From contig OU862928.1 of the NCBI GenBank assembly GCA_917880885.1, positions 10,435,721 to 10,499,720 on the forward strand: DNA of 64,000 bases. Direction: 5' to 3'. Every line of letters begins with the position of its first letter. The stretch's first letter is position 1. The notes beneath the pieces are model-generated. The model saw nothing but the letters and a program-made list of their open reading frames with translations. It had not been told where the DNA came from and did not search any database. This document shows, piece by piece, positions 31,331 to 41,926 of the stretch. The position numbers were made by a program, and so were the translations under genes. Source of the stretch: Limnephilus marmoratus (taxonomy: Eukaryota; Arthropoda; Insecta; Trichoptera; Limnephilidae).

Positions 31331-31364
31331 TTAACTAATATAAAAATAACAAAATCTTTTTGCA

Positions 31365-31480
31365 TGCAAACTACTCTGATTGAAGGGGTGGGTAGGAATC
31401 TGGGGGTCCAGAAGTGATGGATGTATAAATCCATATCTTAAACTGCGGTGCAAGGCGATGGTCGAGAGAGAGCGGTTGGA
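31365..31480 (-). repeat. S2 fragment, reverse orientation
   Basis: GGGGTGGGTAGGAATCTGGG is the reverse complement of the CCCAGATTCCTACCCACCCC core of S2, followed by AAACTGCGGTGCAAGGCGA. Confidence 0.6.
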
Positions 31481-31880
31481 GAGGTTAAGGGATAACTTGA
31501 CTCCCAATCCGAAGATCGTGGGATCTAATCCCGGTGTGGCCAAATAAATGTTACTTGATTAATTTGCATTATTTTACAATTAATTCATTTAATAATAATA
31601 ATATACAGTATATTTGCTGCACGCTCCAGAGTGGAAGATACTTTCAATATCGCCCTGCAGTAAGATCATCATTTAGAATTGGGGCGTTGTTTGAAATGTC
31701 TTTAGCCGTGTTGGGCAACCAGATCTGAATAGCCAGGTACTTCCCCACCTTCCTCTTTCTTATCTTTTTCCCCTCTCCATTACCTTCAGTCTCACAACAT
31801 ACCCCAATCGGGGATGCCAGTTTCACTGGCTCCAGACAGAAGTAGCCGAGACTCTTGTGAGGTATTCACATAAACAAAGG
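31481..31880 (+). repeat. S1 SINE, near full length
   Basis: Diverged tRNA-like head (GAGAGGTTAAGGGATAAC; B-box-like GGGATCTAATCCC), then AATAAATGTTACTTGATTAA, CAGAGTGGAAGATACTTTCA, AACCAGATCTGAATAGCCAG, CACAACATACCCCAATCGGG and GACTCTTGTGAGGTATTCAC. It is the best guide to the full S1 body, about 390 bp. Confidence 0.78.
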
Positions 31881-32100
31881 TTAGATCATCCTCAACCAAT
31901 CTCTCTTGATTCGGCCCATCATGCAGTAAGTGGACAAACGCATTGGCCACTAAGATCTATGCAAACCTTATCCCATGGACCCGGCCACATCTGCTAAGTC
32001 ACTTAAGGCGACCTATGGCAGGGGTGATGGTTATCCCATAAATGGTTCCTGAGGCGGCGGTTCCCATATTCGCCTCCCAAATTGTTTCCTGTCAGTAACA
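31881..32100 (-). repeat. S2-related 5' segment, reverse orientation
   Basis: ACCCGGCCACATCTGCTAAG, CTTAAGGCGACCTATGGCAG and AATGGTTCCTGAGGCGGCGG correspond to the reverse of S2 5' sequence plus the GGCGGCG tail. Confidence 0.5.
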
Positions 32101-32149
32101 GTCGTCAGGCGTAGTAATAATTACTAATTACACAGCAGAACTTGTTTAC

Positions 32150-32650
32150 AAACTAATCTGTTTTAAAATTTAAGCTACAAATTAAAACATTAAAATCGTT
32201 GTAGGACATGTGGAAAATATCCGCATTTCCTGCGAGGCAGTTAATTATCTTAGAGATTCTTCCCAGAGGTATCGCCATTGGTATGTTAGTTTTGTACCTG
32301 GGAAAAATTAAAAGCTTGTTTTGGCAGCCTTGTGTGAAATTATCTGGTACCGATATAAAACCATTAAGAAACTTATAAGCTATCAGTAATGCAACATCTC
32401 TTCTGGAACTAAGGTTGCAGATACCCAGCATTTCCGTTGAAAACAGCCATGGGTAAAAACTTAACTCTTTCATATAGATATCGTAAAAATTTCTTTTGTA
32501 TTTTCTCGGCCAGTAGTACATAGATGATGTCCTCTGACTCCCATACCTGAGATCCATTCTTGAGAATGCTACACACCAAGCTAACATAAAGCAGCCTTAT
32601 AACTGTAAGATTGGTCGAATGCTTTAAATTATGTGTGACAAAATCCAACG
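32150..32650 (-). pseudogene. LINE reverse transcriptase C-terminal fragment, frameshifted
   Basis: Read on the minus strand, 32648-32409 gives TVIRLLYVSLVCSILKNGSQ and VLLAEKIQKKFLRYLYERVK, the thumb region of Jockey/CR1-type LINE reverse transcriptases. The continuation (LSSRRDVALLIAYKFLNGFI) is in another frame ending at 32153, so a frameshift lies near 32.45 kb. The catalytic domain, endonuclease and ORF1 are absent. It is a dead, 5'-truncated LINE copy. Family-level assignment is by motif memory. Confidence 0.75.
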
Positions 32651-32900
32651 TCTTTGTGGCTGATTTACAAAACTTTTCAATAGGAGCATAAAATGTTAAG
32701 CAAGCGTCTTACACAATTCTTAGGTCTTTGTAAGTCACTGTGTTTCAATTTATAATTAACACAAAATTACACAATATTTAACTCCATAATAAGTGACCTC
32801 GTAGGGATGTGCATAGAGAATGTATCGCCGAATAACAAAAGAATAAAATATATTTTCATATGCATAGTGAAATCAAAAAACAAACTAATAAACTACTCTC
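32651..32900. other. No recognised feature
   Basis: AT-rich. It may include more of the decayed LINE at its left edge. Confidence 0.4.
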
Positions 32901-33015
32901 TTTTCTTTCTCTAAAACACACTCTACTCAGCATCCCCAAAGATGATAGACCCTAAGGAAAATAATTTTCCTCAAAACCTTCTGTGTGGAGCTAATGTAAA
33001 AGAAAAGATGATTTC
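32901..33015 (+). repeat. S2 3' end fragment
   Basis: CAGCATCCCCAAAGATGATA ... CTTCTGTGTGGAGCTAATGT and an A-rich end. Confidence 0.6.
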
Positions 33016-33148
33016 TTTCTGTAGAGTGGAATGAACATAAAGATATTGGAATATAGAGATATGCTATGATGGCCACCCAACTGTCAGCAGACTATGCTCT
33101 AATAGTCTTAATTTGAATTTTAGTTGATATTTCTACGGTGTGTAGTAG

Positions 33149-34239
33149 TATTGGTTAACAATATAGTTTGAACACGTAAATTAATTGATTTTTTTAAAGG
33201 TGTGCTGTAATATTAGTATAAATGTCGAAAATATAAAATATTTAGGAGTATCAATAGATATAAATCTTAATTGGAAATCACATATTAATCAAATCACTTC
33301 TAAATTAAGATATCTGACCTACATATTTTATAGACTTAAGGAAGTACTTAACATTGAAAAATTGAAAATGATCTACTTTTCCCTGGTGCAATCTTCAATC
33401 ATTTATGGCATTATAGGATGGGGTGGTGCACTTGATACATATATTAAGCCTCTACAAATAATTCAAAAACACATAATTAAAGTCATATATAACAAAAATA
33501 AAACATTCTCGACCAACTTATTATACAAAGAAACTAAAATATTTAATATACGCAAATTATTTATATTACAAACTTTGAAATATGTATTTAAAAACAAAAA
33601 TAATTTCGAAATAAATGAAAACAGAATGAGCAAAAGAACAAATAATACATTTTACACTCCACAAACCAATACTAAATTATTGCAGACACATAGCAGTTTC
33701 ATTGGTCCTCGAACATTTAACCTTCTACCACTACAAACTCAAATGTTAAATAAAATGATAAAATATGTAAAAGAGATAAAATTATGGTTGAATAATGTAG
33801 ATATCGAAACGCTTTTTCTATAAATTTATCCATCATTCTACAACTCACTTTCTGTAACTTTCTAAACTGTAGTACAATATGTTTTCTGTTTATTTTATTT
33901 TTTTATAATAACTTAAAAAAAATAAAAATTGAAATTAGTATGTTTTTCTCCATATTTTTATTTTATTTTTATAATAGCTGAAACAAAACCTTTTTCATTT
34001 ATTCTACGTATGTAATACTAAATTTTTATACTAACTTTATATTTTATATGTTTTTTAAGTTTTTTTATACTTTGGGTACTTAGAAATATAGTATTTTGTA
34101 TTAATATTACCCACACTCAGGCAGTGCCTTAGTGGGTTTTCATTTCTTATTCATATTATTTGTTATTATATTTTATGTTATTTTATACTATTTGCTATTA
34201 TACATTATATCTATGTACAAAGAAATGGAAATAAATAAA

Positions 34240-34277
<38 letters not shown>

Positions 34278-34290
34278 TAGTTAACAATAT
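33149..34290 (+). mobile_element. 5'-truncated LINE insertion with 16-bp target duplication and poly(A)
   Basis: TATTGGTTAACAATAT (33149-33164) and TATTAGTTAACAATAT (34275-34290) flank the insert with one mismatch. The insert (33165-34274, 1110 bp) holds the end of a reverse transcriptase frame, a 3' untranslated region of about 420 bp, AATAAATAAA near 34230, and 32 A at 34243-34274. This is the classic product of target-primed reverse transcription. The long pure A tail and near-identical duplications suggest a fairly recent insertion. Confidence 0.92.
33185..33823 (+). pseudogene. LINE reverse transcriptase C-terminal part (5'-truncated)
   Basis: About 212 residues, ending in a stop at 33823. 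Motifs: NIKYLGVSIDINLNWKSHIN (palm/thumb boundary in Jockey/CR1-type LINEs), LKMIYFSLVQSSIIYGIIGW and LQIIQKHIIKVIYN. There is no ATG at the frame's 5' end and an in-frame stop lies just upstream (33182-33184), so this is a truncated remnant. It is unlike the fragment at 32.2-32.65 kb and belongs to another LINE family. Very AT-rich. Confidence 0.85.
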
Positions 34291-35310
34291 CAGTGACACC
34301 AGGGAGCACATTCCCACCCCTTAAAAACTGCCGATAGCACATATCTTATATTTAAATAACTTTGATTGTACAACGTGTACTGCATTCACATTCTTGCTTG
34401 TTTGATGGAATAAAAAACGTTTTAAATTCATAAAAGCTTTTATTTCTTAATATGCTGGGTTAATAATGTATCTTTTATTGTCAGAAAAACCCAGTAAAAA
34501 AACTGACCACATTCTGTTAATTATGACATTTTTTATTTATTTGACATTTCATATATATAAAAGTTAAAAAAAGTGTATACAATTCCACCCAATAAACTTA
34601 CACAATGTAAAATGCTGTTTAGAAATAATACACAAAATATGGTATTACAGTGAAACCCTTTTTTGAAAAGTTTTCCAAGGGACTGAAAAAAAACAAACTT
34701 CAAGCAGGAAAACCTTATATGTGGGAAAAATTTGAAAAATAACTGATAACCTATTTATTTTATTTTTTTCATCAATTTTAATTCAATTCAATATATTTAT
34801 TTTAAAAACATTACAAAATTAAATTTTAAAATCTCTAAAGAAAAAAAAAATTTAAAGATAAGCAGATTTAAAAAAATGACTGCAGCAACAAAGCGATTTT
34901 ATTTAACAACAAAACTGCTCTCCGGATTTGTATGACCATTAGCAAGTTAGTTCTGCAAGCCGAGAGTCTATGCTGTCGGTGACGGAGATTTATCGGGAAC
35001 ATAGAAACTAATGCAACATGATGGTGGAGTTTTCAAACCATACACGAATCAGTCTGAAGAAATGTGTTACAATGAGCATGTCCCTTCTGACCCTTAGATG
35101 GTTCATCTGAGCATATCCAAGAGAAAGCTATTAAGGTAAAGTTATGGGAAGTAGCCATATTCCTTCGGGCAGTTTTTTCCTAATCAAAGCATTGTATAGT
35201 ACTGTGAGAACCCAGTGTCTCTAAAATTGTGAAACAGTGCAAAAGGATAAAACCCAACCTTTTCAATGAAATACTGCATGCCATCATGATATGAGCATGA
35301 AAAGTCTACC
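34291..35310. other. No gene recognised (1.0 kb)
   Basis: AT-rich, low in the repeats that fill the rest of the window. Short frames only. Confidence 0.5.
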
Positions 35311-35313
35311 TAA

Positions 35314-35480
35314 GGGAACGTACCCATACTACGTGACCTCTTTGGGGGGTGTTCAAAATGTCACGCTTTGTACAAATGAGCGGCGGTATGCTTACGATTT
35401 TGGTCACCGGGGGGGGGGGGGGGGGGTTAAAAATTGCAAAAAATTGCAAAAAATTGGTCACATAGTATGGGTACGTTCCC
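35314..35480. mobile_element. MITE, PIF/Harbinger-like (167 bp, TAA target duplication)
   Basis: 25-bp terminal inverted repeats (GGGAACGTACCCATACTACG at the left; CATAGTATGGGTACGTTCCC at the right end) pair with one mismatch. TAA is present on both sides (35311-35313, 35481-35483). A 3-bp TAA duplication with GGG ends fits PIF/Harbinger. Inside is an 18-G run near 35409 and a duplicated AAAAATTGCAAAAAATTG. No transposase, so it is non-autonomous. Confidence 0.75.
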
Positions 35481-35657
35481 TAATATCAAATACAATAATA
35501 AGATTTTAGTAATGACTTTTCAAAGGAGATGTTGAGTTGATTTCATTCTGAGTAAGTTGTCCGTTGTGACATAAATGATTAATATTTTTGACAAATACCG
35601 GTTTTGTGAAAAATAACCTCAAAGGCACTGTGAATATGATTTTAGATTTTCACGGCC

Positions 35658-35822
35658 AAAAGTATTTTTGTTATTTGTTTCTGAGGTGTTTATGTCATGT
35701 TGCGCTACCTCCTCCTTTAGCCAACGTTTCAGACACTGTAACGCTGTCCGAAACGTTGGCTAAAGGAGGAGGTAGCGCAACACGGCATAAAATCCCAAAA
35801 ACCAATAACAAAAATGATTTTT
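35658..35822. repeat. Long palindrome / foldback element
   Basis: Perfect 32-nt arms, 35699-35730 (starting GTTGCGCTACCTCCTCC) and 35750-35781, are separated by 19 nt. Imperfect pairing continues outward to about 35658 and 35822 (TATTTTTGTTATTTG against CCAATAACAAAAATG). Total about 165 bp. It may be a MITE or a replication-generated inverted duplication. I found no convincing target duplication. Confidence 0.88.
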
Positions 35823-35844
35823 TTTATACATTAACTCCACAGTA

Positions 35845-36265
35845 GACCCTGAGAAAAATAATTTCCCATGGGGCCTATGTCATCTTTGAGGAAGCTTTGT
35901 GGAGGATTTTTAGGGAAAGGAAGGAGAGGAAGTTCTGGGGAAGAAAAAAGTATGAGGGGTGGGTAGGAATCTGGGGGTAAGTATGTCTAGGAGTGATGAA
36001 CATATAAATGCATTCCTCCCACTACGGTGCAAGGTAACGAATCGAGTCCAGCTGGAGACGTCTAAAGATATCCCTCAACCAGTCTCTCTCAATCTGGCTC
36101 GCCACGCAGTAGGTGGACAGACACATCCGCCGCCAAGACCTAGACAAACCTCAACCCATGATCCGGACACCCCTGCAAAGTCACCAAATATAGCGAACCA
36201 CTTAGGGTAACCTATGGCAGGGTTGCGGGTTATCCAATAAGTGGTTCCCGGGGTCCCTCCATACA
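35845..36265 (-). repeat. S2 element, reverse orientation
   Basis: From GACCCTGAGAAAAATAATTT through GGGGTGGGTAGGAATCTGGG, CATCCGCCGCCAAGACCTAG, CCGGACACCCCTGC and GCGAACCACTTAGGGTAACC to CAATAAGTGGTTCCCGGGG. The most complete reverse copy, about 420 bp. Confidence 0.68.
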
Positions 36266-37283
36266 TACTGTGGATGTTGCGCTTTCCTTCCTTTTTAGGT
36301 GTATAATAAATACAATAATAATTGTTATTTATTTATTCTGAATTAAAAACCTTTGGCTTTCTTTTTTTCTAGCGGTAAACATCAATAGATAGTGTAATTA
36401 ACGACACCGTCCCAACTTCAAAGGCCAAAAACAAAATGCCACTTGCGGACCGGGCCGAAACACATATAACACCATTCTCAATGCTCGCGTAAACGCATCA
36501 GTGGATTCTCTGCTTCATTCCGTATTCACAGTATTAGAAAGAGTACGATATTTGTGCATGCGCATTAAGTTTTGCCTGCTTAGTTTTGTCTGAAGCCGAA
36601 TACGCATTCGATGAGAGCATCCAATGCGCAGAAAACGACTTTTATGCGCATAGACATAGTGCACAGAATAGCATAATCAAATTGCGTGCATTAATTTACT
36701 GAGAGAAAAACACCAAATCTGACAAAATCATTTAAAAATGTAAAGATAAAAATAATTATCAATCAAAATATACTAATTCATAAGCGCGGCCTCCCCCGCA
36801 AATGCTCTACTTGTTGAACTGAGGTAGGTTCCAATCCGCACAGTTGGATAGTGTCATTATGAAGTAGTAAATGTTGCCAAATGTATGGAAAAAAGGCGAC
36901 ACCGCAAAATAATATGAACAGTGTCGGAATCATTTGTTTCATTCCGGAAAAATTGAACTAATTAGTTCTTACATAGGTTTTGAAGGAGATACTAAGTAAT
37001 ATCTTATTGCAAAATGCAATCGTGTGCGTTAAAGGGACACTTAATATCTCATGCGTTATAATTATGTAGATATTCGTCCTACATACAGGCTGTAGATATT
37101 GGTAACTGGAGTCTTGCAAAATACCTTATAAATTACAGGCAATGTTTGATTATAAAATAATAACAGAAAAAATTGCATTATATTACGTTTCAACTTATTT
37201 AAAATCATGATTTGTTATCACAGTTGATCCTGATAACTTAAACAGCGCCTTGTGCAAAAATAATTTTGACATCCTTTACCAGA
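36266..37283. other. No gene recognised (1.0 kb)
   Basis: Mostly single-copy-looking AT-rich DNA. No tandem repeat, RNA gene or long frame seen. Confidence 0.5.
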
Positions 37284-38460
37284 CAACAACCTCCGTAGTC
37301 CAGTGGGTAAGACTCTTGACTCACAATCCGGAGGTCGCGGGTTCGAACCGGGCATACGCAAATAAATTTTATTTGATTAATTTGTGTTATTTCACAATTA
37401 ATTCATTTAAAATAATATATAGTATATATGCGGCATGTTCCAGAGTGGAAGATACTATCAGTATCGCCCTGGTGTAAGACCACCGGGAGGAATGCAGATC
37501 CCGCCAAATGTGGAGGATTTTAATAAAAATGCACTTTCTAGATGAGAAAAGTGTCGAAAAGTTGAATGAAAAAGAAATTAAGGCGCGCTCGGCAAAATTG
37601 AGGGAGATACAGCCGTTTAAAGAATGTATGAAATGACCGATACTGTCAGCCATTTTGTAAACTCAATTATTACCTTAAAGTTGGTAGCACTCGTAATCAA
37701 CCAAGAGCCTAGATACGATTGTAGCCGACTTCATGTGATAGATGAGGCGCGTAATTATGAAATTTGTCTAGCGGACTTTTTTTCAACGATTTTTTAAACT
37801 GTTTATCACCTTCCAAATTAAAGTAACCTAACTAACTACGCTAAACATGGTTTGTGTAACATGGTTTGTGCCCCTTTATAACGCCTACTCGCGTCAACGC
37901 AAGATAAACATCCCAGTTTTCAAATAGTTTAGCGGCTACATGCTAGGTTTGTGTAACATGGTTTATGTAACATGGTCTGTGCCCCTTTATAACGCCTACT
38001 CGCGTCAACGCAAGAAAAACATCCCAGTTTTCAAGTAGTTTAGCGGCTACGCCAGGTTTGTTTAACATGGTTTATGACCATTATTAATTCTGTATTTCAT
38101 AATTACGTATTATATATCACACGAAGTTGACTACAATCATATCAACCTTCGTTTATAGCAAGTCTGAGATACCAACATTATAGTAACGAAATGGCTGACA
38201 GTATCGGTTCATGAAGTGTCATTTCATACATTCTTTAAACGGCTGTATCTCCCTCAATTTTGCCGAGCGCGCCTTAATTTCTTTTTTATTCAACTTTTCC
38301 ACACTTTTCCCATCTAGAAAGTGCATTTTTATTAAAATCCTCCACATTTGGCGGGATCTGCATTTCACCCAGACCACCATTCAGAATTGAAACGTCGCTT
38401 GAAAATGGCTTTAGCCGTGTTTGGTGACCTCTTGTGCGGTATTCACTGTAAAAAAAAAAA
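37284..38460 (+). repeat. S1 SINE split by a TIR element
   Basis: The tRNA-like head starts near 37284 (ACCTCCGTAGTCCAGTGGG, A box about 37297) with a perfect B box GGTTCGAACC at 37340-37349. The body continues to AAGACCACC at 37484, resumes at 38371 (AGACCACCATTCAGAATTG), lacks the middle of the 3' part, and ends GACCTCTTGTGCGGTATTCA with an A tail at about 38450. Its head is the best preserved in the window. Confidence 0.85.
37485..38370. mobile_element. Non-autonomous DNA transposon with about 280-bp inverted repeats (886 bp, 8-bp TSD)
   Basis: It sits inside the SINE and is flanked by AGACCACC (37477-37484 and 38371-38378). The ends pair: left GGGAGGAATGCAGATCCCGC, right GCGGGATCTGCATTTCACCC. 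Pairing runs to about 37655 / 38189 with an 11-bp insertion at the right, and resumes in the interior to 37763 / 38094. The centre holds a 111-bp direct duplication (AACATGGTTTGTGCCCCTTT at about 37859 and 37970). No transposase. Eight-base duplications occur in hAT, P and Merlin families; GGG ends and long inverted repeats do not decide between these and Mutator-like. Confidence 0.85.
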
Positions 38461-38493
38461 AGGTGGACAAAGTAGTTGATTGCTGTAATCAAT

Positions 38494-38811
38494 CTTTCTT
38501 TCTTCTTCTTCCTGGTGCTGTCCCAACTCATGCCTAGGTAGGCTGTTGGAGTCAGCTCTTCACGTTCTTAGATTGTAGTTTCTTCAGTTCCGAGTATCGC
38601 CTTCATCCAGGCCGTTTCTTTTCAGTATTTTGGAGCATTGAGTCATCTAGGAGTTTTTTGGTCTTTCTCTGGACGACTGTCGATGAAGCTCCATAGGCAT
38701 TACCTGCTTCACTGTGTGGTCTGATGGTCTCCGTCTTATGTGCCCTGTCGTTCCTCCAGCTTACTGTTTCTGTCCGTGACACCCAGGCTACCACGAATGC
38801 GTGAACTAACG
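38494..38811 (-). mobile_element. Retroposed sequence with 13-bp target duplication, (GAA)n-type tail
   Basis: TGCTGTAATCAAT at 38481-38493 is repeated exactly at 38812-38824. On the minus strand the 318-bp insert ends in GGAAGAAGAAGAAAGAAAG, a purine microsatellite tail typical of RTE-type LINEs and SINEs they mobilise. The minus-strand frame (63 residues near 38794-38603) could be the last part of a LINE ORF, but I recognise no motif. Confidence 0.78.
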
Positions 38812-38824
38812 TGCTGTAATCAAT

Positions 38825-40669
38825 AATATTTTTTAAGATTAGTTTTATATTTCATAGAATTTGAATTTTAGCATTGCGTTCTTTGTAGCTAATGTCTCAT
38901 TTTCGGCAGCTTCTGCTGACATATTTTATAAGAGATTCGTAAGTTTTCTTGCAGCCAAAGGAATAATACGGTGATTTTATCTTCTGGATTGCCGTTTGTC
39001 ACCCGGTGGCCGCGGCACTTTTGAAGGTTAAAACAATAGGAAATACATAAAATCTATTTTTTTATGAAAATAATAAATAAATACCTTTTTAAAATGAATT
39101 CCTTTGATCAAGAGTCTTATTTTTGCAAGCTTGCCTCGTTAGCTAGTTAGTTTTCGTGTCACTCGGTATTTCAGTATAAATATCATACCAACATCTTCAA
39201 TTTATGGAATAAATATATATCCAATATTGGGGGCATTTTCAAAATCTTTCCTGTAAGTAAATAAATTACGATTTATCATTTTCAAAATCTTTCCCGTAAG
39301 AAATTACGATTTAGGTTATATCATACGTCTGACGTGTTAGCTTATTTTCGAGCTAATCTGTCTTTAAGTGACATAAAATTATCAATAGAGTATTATTTCA
39401 TTTATATCTTACATATTTGCAGTCAGTAATTTAATTCATAATCAGTTTCTACCCGTATCAATCAAAGAATAAATATACCAATTCAAAGCGAAGCCGCGAC
39501 GCCATATTTAATATTTATGTGTCAGTAAATAAGTTGCCACCTTGAATACGGAGTTTAGTGTTGCCGTTTCTAAAAAAAACCTATTTCAGAGGTAAAATAA
39601 TCTTATGTTTAGTAAGAAGTAGAAAGTAAAATAATCTTATGTTTAATAAGAAAGCAACGAAACATAAATATATTAACTTTGATTCTTTATTATTCGTAAC
39701 ATTTTACAATATACCCGCAAATAGAATGAAAAAAACATGTTTTTGAAAAATTAACAACAAACACACCCGAAAAATATTTTTTTTTACACATTTTTTTTGC
39801 TGTTTTCAAACTTGATATGCAGAACTCCATTTAAAATATATTTCCAAATAATAATATGATAGTATAAATGAGTTGAAAAAAAAAGAACAAACAATTTCAC
39901 ATGAGGTAGAAGAAATTCTACCACAACTTCAATAATTTATTTTTTCTAGTTAGTGTAGGTATATTTAAAGCAGTTAATTTAGGTATCCAATTAAATTTAT
40001 ATGAAATGTATTTTATATTTTAACGTATCCATATTATTTATTGTCAAAATTAACAATTTTAGTAAGAGACATTGTGAACCCGTATTAAAATCAATGAGAC
40101 TACATTCCAAAATCAGCCATTCCAAAATCAAGCACCTGGCAACATTATATTAAGAAAGTCGCTGTATTGAGTCATGTTGAGTGCCCTTTTTTCGTGAATT
40201 GGAAATTTTTGTGTAAAATCAGACGACCCCGCCATTCGAACGGATAAAAATAGAACTACAACCGTATGCGATAGACATTTGATTTTTTCTAATGTGAACA
40301 ATCCACACTCGTATTCCGCACCGCTAGATGTCTCCCGTAAAGTTTTGGCAAACGTATAAATTAAAATTAAAAATGTTTCCCGATCCAGAAAAAAAAACAA
40401 AAGCTCGTGCCGAAGACTTCGAAGGAGATTGAACCGTGAAGCCTTCCGAAATGCTGAACGCCAAGGTCCACTTTGGCTTGAGGATCGATGGCTGAAAATT
40501 CTCATACGATTTTAGTTACGCTGCCCGTTGACCGAAACTGACCTCTCAAAGTGTACGAATCTCGAGGAGCCGAAAGGTCGTTTTGGCGTGACGGGTTTGG
40601 CTTAATTTTTTCATACAAAAAAGAGTGAGTTTTCCTGACCTGCCCCAAAACTAAACAATACTATATATA
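38825..40669. other. No gene recognised; right end is a diverged U tail
   Basis: 38825-40130 is AT-rich with a short direct repeat near 39600-39650 (AAAATAATCTTATGTTTA twice). 40380-40669 shares GAAGGAGATTGAACCGTGAA-type sequence with 24.6 kb and ends in the conserved CCTGCCCCAAAACTAAAC approach to CTAG. Confidence 0.5.
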
Positions 40670-40785
40670 CTAGGTTTTGCCCGTTGCAGAAGCAACTGAC
40701 GGGTTAAGACACTATGCGATTTGACGTGTGAACGTGGATGAAGCGAGGAGGAGTGTGTGTTAAATTAAATATATGAAGAAACCTG
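40670..40785 (-). repeat. H junction module, first of the tandem series
   Basis: CTAG at 40670-40673, then hairpin and flank. The next H is 2313 bp away. Confidence 0.76.
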
Positions 40786-41592
40786 AGTTCACAGTGGCCT
40801 TGCAACGCATGCCGGGTACCCGTTGTATATAATGTTATGTAGTGCAGCGCTTGCATTAAAATGTAATTTCCTAGGAATTGGAATGGAACCATTACAGTTA
40901 AGTTGATCCCGAGGTTACAGTGACCTTGCAACGCATGCCGAGTAACCGTTGTATATCATGTTATATATTGCAGGCACTTGCTTTAAAATATTATTTCCCG
41001 GGAATTGGGATAGAACCATTACAGTTAAGTTGACCCCGAGGTTACAGTGACCTTGCAACGCATGCCGTGTACCCGTTGTATATTATGTTATAAATTGCAG
41101 GCGCTTGCATTAAAATTTTATTTCCCGGGAATCGGGATGAAACCATTACAGCAAAGTTGACCCCTAGGTTAAAGTCGCCTTGCAACGCATACCGGGTACC
41201 CGTTGTATATAATTTTATATAGTGCAGGTGCTTGCATTATAATGTAGTTTCCCGGTACTTGGGATGGAACCATTATAATTAAGTTGACCCCGAGGTTACA
41301 GTGACCTTGCAACGCATGCCGGGTACCCGTTGTATATACTGTTATAAAGTGCAGGCGCTTGCATTATAATGTAGTTTCCCAGGACTTCGGATGGAAACAT
41401 TACAGTTTTATTGACCCCGAGGTTAAAGCGGCCTTGCAACGCATGCCGGGTACCCGTTGTATATAATTTTATAAAGTGCATAATTTTATAATGTTGTTTC
41501 CCGGGACTTGGTAGGGAACCATTACGGTTTAGTTGACCCCGAAGTTAAAGTGGCCTCGCAACGCATGCCGGGTACCCGCTGTATATAATTAA
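40786..41592. repeat. M minisatellite array, short monomers
   Basis: About seven monomers; right edge CCGCTGTATATAATTAATTT and ACGCACAAATAGTCC. Confidence 0.92.
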
Positions 41593-41873
41593 TTTATTTA
41601 CGCACAAATAGTCCATTAACAATAACAATCGGTTGCACGGTTTAGCAGTGCAAAATTTCATTATGCCGGAGCTCACTATTGTAGTTGTATTGTATTTCAT
41701 TTTGCAAGTGTAAGTATTAAGTAGGTACTTTGTTGCAATATTTCACCAAAACGACGCCATTATGCTGTTGAGCATAAAATAATTTTCACTACAAATAAAT
41801 TCATTCAATATCATGTTTTGATTTTTAAATGAAAAAAGTCCCCGCAAGTAAGTACCTACCTAGAACACGCGTA

Positions 41874-41926
<53 letters not shown>

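Noticed and set aside
38603..38794. 63-residue minus-strand protein
   Set aside because: Lies inside the retroposed tail; no recognised motif, possibly only the remnant end of a LINE frame.
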